Shown one piece after another: positions 57,608-64,000 of a stretch of 64,000 bases of DNA. The notes beneath the pieces were generated by a model that was not told the DNA's origin, did not search any database, and saw only the letters and a list, made by a program, of their open reading frames with translations. Origin of the DNA: Balanoglossus misakiensis (Eukaryota; Hemichordata); assembly GCA_040954595.2 (NCBI GenBank), contig CM082583.2, positions 9,734,001 to 9,798,000 on the forward strand, read 5' to 3'. Numbering within the stretch: position 1 is the first letter of the stretch; each line of letters begins with the position of its first letter. A program made the position numbers and the translations under genes.

Positions 57608-60190
57608 ATGGCCAAGACTATTCAGCCCTACGGATTCTTTTTTGTCGTTTGTTTCTCTCTCTTTCTTGGATTCATGGTTTCTCTGAGAATCTTGTGGGCC
57701 ATTGTTCGACATCCAATCCGGACTTTGACGGTCAAACGGCGAGACGTTCCCCCAGTATGTTTGCAAGACGAGAGTCTCGGCAGCCATGCCTACCTCAGAA
57801 CTAAGGTATGCTTTAACTCGCGCAATCCATCATGTATGCAACTTAACTTGTTTGGAGTTGACAAACAAAACAGGGGCAAAGTCTCTCACGTTTGACACAA
57901 ATTATATTAGTTGGTAGTTCAATTTCTTTTGCGTTGGTTATTGGTAGCCCCATGCACTAGTAGTTCTCACAATTACAATCAAAACCCGATCAAATTAGAA
58001 ACATATATAAGCTTATGCATATTGAAATAAGACTTTTGCATCATACATTAGACCTCCACGACTTTGTAAAATGGTCGGTATTAGCCCACATTGCGTAACA
58101 AAGGACACAGCACGGGTACGTTGCATTCAGTAGGTGCATAAATGGACTGTTTTATGGCCACAAATTGTCCCATTGGATTTTTATAAACCGAACGGCAATC
58201 ATCTGTGATTAACAATGATATCGCCTCAAAATCAGAAGTAGAGATATTGGTTCCACGTTAATATCTTCTTGTCCGTGTCTGCTGTGATGTCGCTAGAGGC
58301 GGCAGCAACAGAACTACAGGTGGTTATCACTGCCAGACTTCAGTGTGAATCGATTAGACTATTTCTTATTATTGAGTGATAATCGTTATGTGTATGCTGG
58401 GCTTGTCTCGCCAACTACATTGCTTTTTTAATATTCTCTCTGCATAATGCCATATATTTTTGCAGAGTTTGAAACTCCACTACGTTGCTAAGGGTGACAG
58501 AAGTAAACCACTGATGCTTCTTCTACATGGCTTCCCTGAATTCTGGTATTCCTGGCGACACCAGCTGCGCGAGTTTTCCAAAGAATACAGGTAAGCCAAA
58601 ACGTGCAATTCATGTCTTGAGAATTTATAGCAAGACATTTGACAACGGTATACAACACTTCACTTACATTATACTAGATTATGCCAACATGCATATACAC
58701 GGACGTTCCTATAGGCATGTGAATTTTCGATATTATTCCCAAAGGTATTCTTGAGGCACAAGTATAGAATACGCCCATTTCTCTGCATGCGTAATGATCC
58801 CCTTCCAATGTCGTCATCTTGCAGGGTGGTTGCCGTCGACATGAGGGGATATGGTGACTCGGATAAACCTGCAGGAATAGAGGCTTACTCCATGGAACAT
58901 CTGCTAAGTATGTGCAAATCCACACATTTTCAGTTGTTGTTACTCTCAACATTCACCGATCATCAACGTTACCCTTTCTCACGTAGAATCAAAGTCAGCT
59001 GGTGATGGTTATTTTGTCAGAAGTCGACGCACATTGAATAAAGCACTGAGTCGAATATTAATTCAATTTCAGGCGACGTGCATGATGCGATACAAGCCCT
59101 GGGGTACAGCTCCTGCGTGTTAGTGGCACACGACTGGGGTGGTCTCGTGGCATGGCAGTTTGCGATGGACCATCCAGATCTGGTTGACAAGCTGATCATA
59201 ATGAACGTACCGCCTTTACAACGGTATAACGATCTCGTGCAGACAAGTTGGAAGCAGACAATGATGTCCGGGTATGATACTGTTTCCTGCAGAGAAAACT
59301 CTACCCAAAAGAGTCTTAATTTTTTTTTATCAGACTGAGCTTTTAGTTGACCGAGGCCAAAATGAATCGGTTGCTGTAAAGTCAAGTCACAAATAACGAT
59401 ACTATACCCAATTTGACCCTTTCAGGTATATCTTCTTCTTCCAACTACCATACCTGCCTGAATTTCAATACTGGCTTTCAGACTATGCAAGGATAGTGCA
59501 GAGCTTGTGTAAGCCACCATTTGGGGTAAAAACAAAAGGCGCCATGACTGACGAAGACGTCGAGGCTTTTAAGTACGCCGCCAGCAGGAAAGGTTTGGAA
59601 ACAATTGTTCCTTTCTATCCCTTGTTTACTATTAACATCTTAATTATTTCTTTGAACCTTCTGTATAATACAAGTTTTATCAACCCATGTCGTCGAGAAA
59701 CAAATGCTGTAACTTCTTTTTTCAACAAGAGAGCAACTGTTATTCATTCTTTTACGTCGGAATGTACAAATAGCAATTTTGGCAAAAATCACAGTTTTTC
59801 ATGCAACACCTCCTTAACGTGTAGAACACAGTGTCCATTTAAGCCTCGTGGTTATTTTACATCCCGAGTCCGAGATTGAAGAGCATAAAATTTAACCTGG
59901 AAAATCTATCGGTGATTTACTCATCAGGGGCAACAACAGCGACCACTAATTACTACAGGGCGTTGATACGGTATCCCCCAGAACAGAAATCCGAGACCCA
60001 AGTCGTCGCATCACCAACGCTGGTAATTTGGGGCGAAGAAGACGCAGCTCTGGCCATTGAACTGACCGAAGGGTTGGAGAAATACGGCCAAGACATAACT
60101 GTGAAGCGGGTCCCAAACGCCAGTCACTGGGTGCAACAAGACAAACCAGAAGAGGTCCACCAACTCATGTGGGAGTTTTTAAAGGGCTAG
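57608..60190 (+). CDS. EPHX4-like: EPHX3/EPHX4-type epoxide hydrolase (alpha/beta hydrolase, ABHD7-like)
   Basis: Six exons join in frame to 344 residues: 57608-57805, 58466-58590, 58825-58907, 59073-59271, 59426-59592 and 59928-60190. An N-terminal hydrophobic segment (about 8-32, [20 protein letters not shown]) should anchor it in the membrane, as in human EPHX4. The alpha/beta hydrolase core shows the oxyanion motif [11 protein letters not shown] (H87-GFP), RGYGDSDKP, the nucleophile motif HDWGG with Asp156, WGEEDA with acid Asp296, and catalytic His324 in ASHWVQQD; Tyr203 and Tyr266/267 are candidate epoxide-polarising tyrosines. It is expected to hydrolyse lipid epoxides to diols. The 59592 donor (gtttgg) is weak and the exon 5-6 junction is the least certain, though phases agree and the join [15 protein letters not shown] aligns with the family. 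Confidence 0.93.
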
Positions 60191-60263
60191 TGAAGGTCTT
60201 TGGGGACAATATTGAATTCATTCAGGAAAAAAAAACTTCAGATATACTAAGGCAAGAAAATGT

Positions 60264-60273
60264 AATAAATAAA
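60264..60273 (+). terminator. epoxide hydrolase poly(A) signals
   Basis: Two overlapping AATAAA hexamers about 75 bases after the stop codon. Confidence 0.65.
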
Positions 60274-61296
60274 GAGAACCTAAAGTAAAGCTTTATGCAT
60301 GAAATGTTATGCATGACCCTCTCCCGACACTCGTAATAAAAAAAGTGACTCTTTCCAAATGTATATCCCTGGTATGCGCCCTCAACGTCATCGTCAGTGT
60401 CGGGACTGCCAGCGTAACGTGCACGTGAAAATTTGGTGGAGAACAATATGAGGTGAAGATACAGGCTTTTCAAACGACACCATTTTTACACGGATTAACA
60501 GGAGTTTTAATTTCAAATATTTTGGGCACAGGGACGCACTGTTTCACTGTATCAGCCAAAAAATGCAGGATATGCCAAAAGTTACTCTTACAGGTCCACG
60601 CGCGCCAAGAAGTGCACAAATGCCAGTGATAAATGCTGTAACATATGAAATTTGACCTTCAAAACCATTCAAATTTGATGTGGAATTTCTCGATAATCTG
60701 TGTTCCACGTAACTAAAACAATTTTTGGTGCTGCCACACGTGACAATGTTTACATGTGTGGGGCGATGTCGTCACGTGTCGCGTGGGTCAATGAAGCTAC
60801 GTTTTCATTGGTTAGTTGTAAATCATGTGATACCCTCCTCGTAGTATTTCACACGGCGCTGTTGTTATTGTATGTTTAGGTGCGTAAAGGCGGAACTACA
60901 GTAGGTCACTCAATTTAACCATTTTTTGTATGAAATTTGTAATGATTTCAGGTTTGTTGCATGCCGCATATAAATGTGATAATGAGAGATTCATTTGGGT
61001 TCGAAAATATCTCTACATATCGTTGTAAACGGTTCTGTTCATGGTGAAATTTCAAATTAATTACATTCAATGGAGTGGCTGTGATGACATTTTTAATGAT
61101 CACATCCTGTTGAAAATATTTTTTTCTTCTTCAGTAGGTGTGTATTATTGGTACGGAAACGAAATATGGTGATTTATTTTAACATTTGATTCAGAAATCA
61201 GTTTTATTTTGATTATTTATGTACTCCCGGCTTGTAGATTTACATAATGAGCATGTGACGCAGCAAGCTGACGTACATATATCAATAGAGGAGTAA

Positions 61297-61440
61297 ACCA
61301 TCCGCATATCCGTACCGCGAATATCAATACCGGCGATCCGGCAACTTGCAACTATAGTTACGAAGCTGGATGAGGTTAAACTGGCCCTGAAATTTAAGAG
61401 GGACGTAAGAATAACATACAACAATCGTTCCACGCAGAAG
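61297..61440 (+). other. possible exon of an unrecognised gene running off the right side
   Basis: A frame open from 61297 to 61440, encoding charged residues such as LDEVKLALKFKRDVRITYN, ends exactly at a strong donor, cagaag|gtgagt. There is no ATG and no clear acceptor at the left, so it could be a 5' UTR exon or chance. Confidence 0.2.
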
Positions 61441-61519
61441 GTGAGTTTGGAAATTTGTAGTTATCCTTTTATCATATATGTCATCATTTGCGTGTTTGAT
61501 GTTGCTACACCTACAGACC

Positions 61520-61599
61520 CTCTAAGCTAGCTCTGCGTGGCAGGGCTGTGTTGTTACGTAACAACACGCAGAGCTACCAACCGTGCTCTAAGCTAGCTC
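61520..61599. repeat. palindromic insertion-like repeat flanked by direct repeats
   Basis: A perfect 20-bp palindrome, GTGTTGTTACGTAACAACAC (61548-61567), sits inside outer inverted repeats TAGCTCTGC / GCAGAGCTA (61528-61536 and 61568-61576). The 14-mer ctctaagctagctc occurs on both sides (61520-61533 and 61586-61599). The TAGCYCTGCGT terminus resembles that of the foldback at 41253-41290. Confidence 0.6.
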
Positions 61600-64000
61600 C
61601 TCGTGTTCTGGTTTTGCCGTCCGGCTCGCGATACTAGGCCAACATCGATCGTTACAGTACTGCAGCAACCAGTCATTCACCGTCTGGATGAAATCACTCA
61701 TCCAGACCAGATCAGGAATATTTTCCCGTAGTGCTGTAATTATCCTCATAGAAGGCGTATTTTTCATTAAATTTTTCCAACACCCGACTTCCCACCGAAT
61801 AGTCGTTACGATTATAAATACAATGTATCACGCCACGTGCTCATGTTTCAGTCGTACGATGAATCGGATGACTGGGTGAACCCTTTGCCCTCATATCCTC
61901 ATGATCATGCCTGTGAAGCTTGCTGAAAGTTCGTTCACCCCGAAATCGACCAATGCGATGAAGTCTCCATCATCAGCATCTCGGTAGACGTTTATCACAT
62001 GCATGCATTCTCTTGCTCATGTTGCTCAGCAAACTTAATGACGATTCGATGTGTAAATCTTCCAGCCACAAGAGGAATCTTTTTTTTTTTTTAATAACAA
62101 TACCACTACCGAATGTCATTGACCCCTTTTTTTCTGTCCATCTGCTCACTAAAAATTAGCATCTGCATTCTAGTTGAAGGGATGTATCAATACACGTACC
62201 GCCATTATTTCGAATTCAAATATTTTTATCGCGGTCAGTAACCTTTGCCGTAGTGGAGGATGATCCTAGCCCACAGTATACCAGAAAGATGCAGTCCTAC
62301 AGAATACCATTTCTATGGATCCGCACTCACTATTGTAAGAGCATAGGCCCACATCTGTTGACTTGAGCATTTCTATAGATAAATGATAGGCATGTTATTT
62401 AAACACAGACATATTGAAAACATGATTTTATTCATTGATATTCAGACCTCAGATTTAAAATATTTAATACTTCAATAGTGCTGCATCAAAGTGTTCTGCC
62501 CTTTATACAAGTAATAGTCTGTCTATATGACAGTATGCCCTCATTTGGCCAATATTAAATTTACCCCAACCTCCTTGAGACTGTGCTTATCTCTAGACTA
62601 TTATTGCCAGGTGTTGCCTGCTGTTATCGATAATATTCATGTTGAAACAATGGCCGTGTTTTGACGTGCAGTAAATGTCTCAAGAGTCGAAAGAGGAAAG
62701 TCCAGAGTGGACAACCTGAGAATGGACCATGCACCCAGCCACAGTTCTATTGCCTCTAACACTGTAGAGGTTATTGTATGTAAATTTTGATGAAGAAAAA
62801 TTGGCAGGTTGTCAGCAGGCCAGTGTTAAAAACTTAACATAATGTGGCAAAAACATGTCGGTATGGTCAAGGGTGACTGGTATTACAGCATTGTCTCGGT
62901 AGGTATAAAAATCATCAACTTTCATCCACATTTCTTGTTTGGAGAAGTTTCCATGACCGTATTCATGACCTCGATTGTATGTATATATGTATACATGTGT
63001 GCCAGCAGGGATTGAACACATGATGTACGTGGCATGCTGGACAATGCACAATCTTAGGAATATATTATACACAATGCTGTTTACCACTTGATCACATCCA
63101 GTGCACAATGAGAAGATTTTCCCCACTAGAGTTTGTTTACAAAGTCGTATTCAAGATCTTCATATTTTTGTATCCTGAGCTGGGATTGATGCCATAAGTT
63201 TAAATGCCATGAAAGAGTTCAGTGCCCATATTATTATGACATATGCACATTCTATTACATCTGTATATAGAATCATTAGTTATATTTCATTAGTTGCTCT
63301 TCCACAGACATTTTATGGAAATTAGTCAAACGTTTTATGCAGCATGTGTCGGCGTCTGGTTTCTTCCTGTCCGATAGATGTGGATCTTGTTGCATAAAAC
63401 CAACAACAGACTGAGCGAGGATATGTTTTGCATTCCTGATTCATGGTGTAGAGTGTATCAACTCTGGTATTTGCAATTCCACTTTCATGCATGTCTGATC
63501 GAAACTCAGTGAAGAAATACAGTCAGACCTGTTTAGTGCCACACAGGAGATGCATGCCCTGAATTAAAGCCATGGGGATATACATGATTAGTACACTCGT
63601 GACTTCTAAAAATATCGCTGTCTTGTGAATATTTTTATCATGTTTATCTGATGTTGCCAGCAGACAAACAGCTGTCACATAGACCACTCTATGCGGCATA
63701 TTACCCAATGAATATTAAAAAATATCAGGGGTACTTTTATCAGATATGCCCTCACCATCAGAACAGGGCTGACATATTACTGTTACCTGCCAGCTATAGA
63801 GTGTAACTTCCTTGAGCCAACTGCAGCTGTAGTAAATCTCTCATTACCTGCTTGGGCAGTCAGCTCGCACATAACTTTGTAATGCAGACACAACACATTT
63901 TGAGAGGAAATGCAGATACAAACCCTCACATGAACAGTGAGAAGTAGTATCACAGACGGGGTATGGACCTACAGGGAGTCTTTCAGTTTTGGTTTCATAT

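Larger units (their letters stand above)
60191..64000. other. right-hand flank, no gene recognised
   Basis: No ORF here resembles a known family. Short E-box-type cacgtg sequences (about 60736 and 60774) stand upstream of a possible exon at 61297-61440. A palindromic repeat is listed at 61520. A short Cys-rich frame at about 62672-62760 has no start codon and is not called. Confidence 0.4.

Noticed and set aside
59593-59879. Read-through continuation of epoxide hydrolase exon 5
   Set aside because: The continued frame loses family similarity immediately after SRK, while the frame at 59928 resumes it in matching phase.
62672-62760. Cys-rich peptide-like frame (CSKCLKSRKRK...)
   Set aside because: No ATG, and no convincing acceptor or donor; too short to support.

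Overview
The window is intron-rich animal nuclear DNA, AT-rich outside exons, with many short introns, GT-AG splice sites and AATAAA signals. The gene set (a kisspeptin-receptor-like GPCR, TNFAIP8/TIPE, a MTMR10/12-type pseudophosphatase, NAA35, TPGS2, PIK3C3, MTHFS and an EPHX4-type epoxide hydrolase) is present once each with non-vertebrate divergence. This fits an invertebrate deuterostome such as amphioxus, a hemichordate or an echinoderm. I infer this from family content and cannot name the species.

Left part (1-29.7 kb) is gene-poor. The last two exons of a peptide GPCR (1800-2863, + strand) enter from the left edge. Next comes about 18 kb without recognisable coding sequence, then the single large coding exon of a TNFAIP8/TIPE gene (22536-23107). 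The sequence suggests the TIPE start codon is split by an intron (A|TG), with a candidate non-coding first exon ending at 4387 below a perfect CRE palindrome. The presumed giant intron carries MITE-like elements, a C-tract, and a 3.8-copy tandem repeat of about 239 bp. Each repeat unit contains three perfect nuclear-receptor half-sites (DR4 plus DR1).

Right part (29.7-60.2 kb) is compact: MTMR10/12 (-), NAA35 (-), TPGS2 (+), PIK3C3 (-), a novel tail-anchored-type protein (+), MTHFS (-) and an epoxide hydrolase (+). From NAA35 rightward the genes alternate strand. Head-to-head pairs share short promoter regions (NAA35/TPGS2, PIK3C3/tail-anchored gene, MTHFS/epoxide hydrolase). Tail-to-tail pairs have poly(A) signals tens of bases apart (TPGS2/PIK3C3, tail-anchored gene/MTHFS). 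All seven models were joined exon by exon and stay in frame from ATG to stop, at lengths close to the human proteins where a human counterpart is known.

Functionally, several genes concern phosphoinositide and membrane biology: PIK3C3 makes PI3P, MTMR10/12 proteins are inactive relatives of PI3P phosphatases, and TIPE proteins bind phosphoinositides. NAA35 acts in NatC N-terminal acetylation, TPGS2 in tubulin polyglutamylation, MTHFS in folate metabolism. The last 3.8 kb has no recognised gene, only a possible first exon and a palindromic repeat related to a 38-bp foldback element in NAA35 intron 1.
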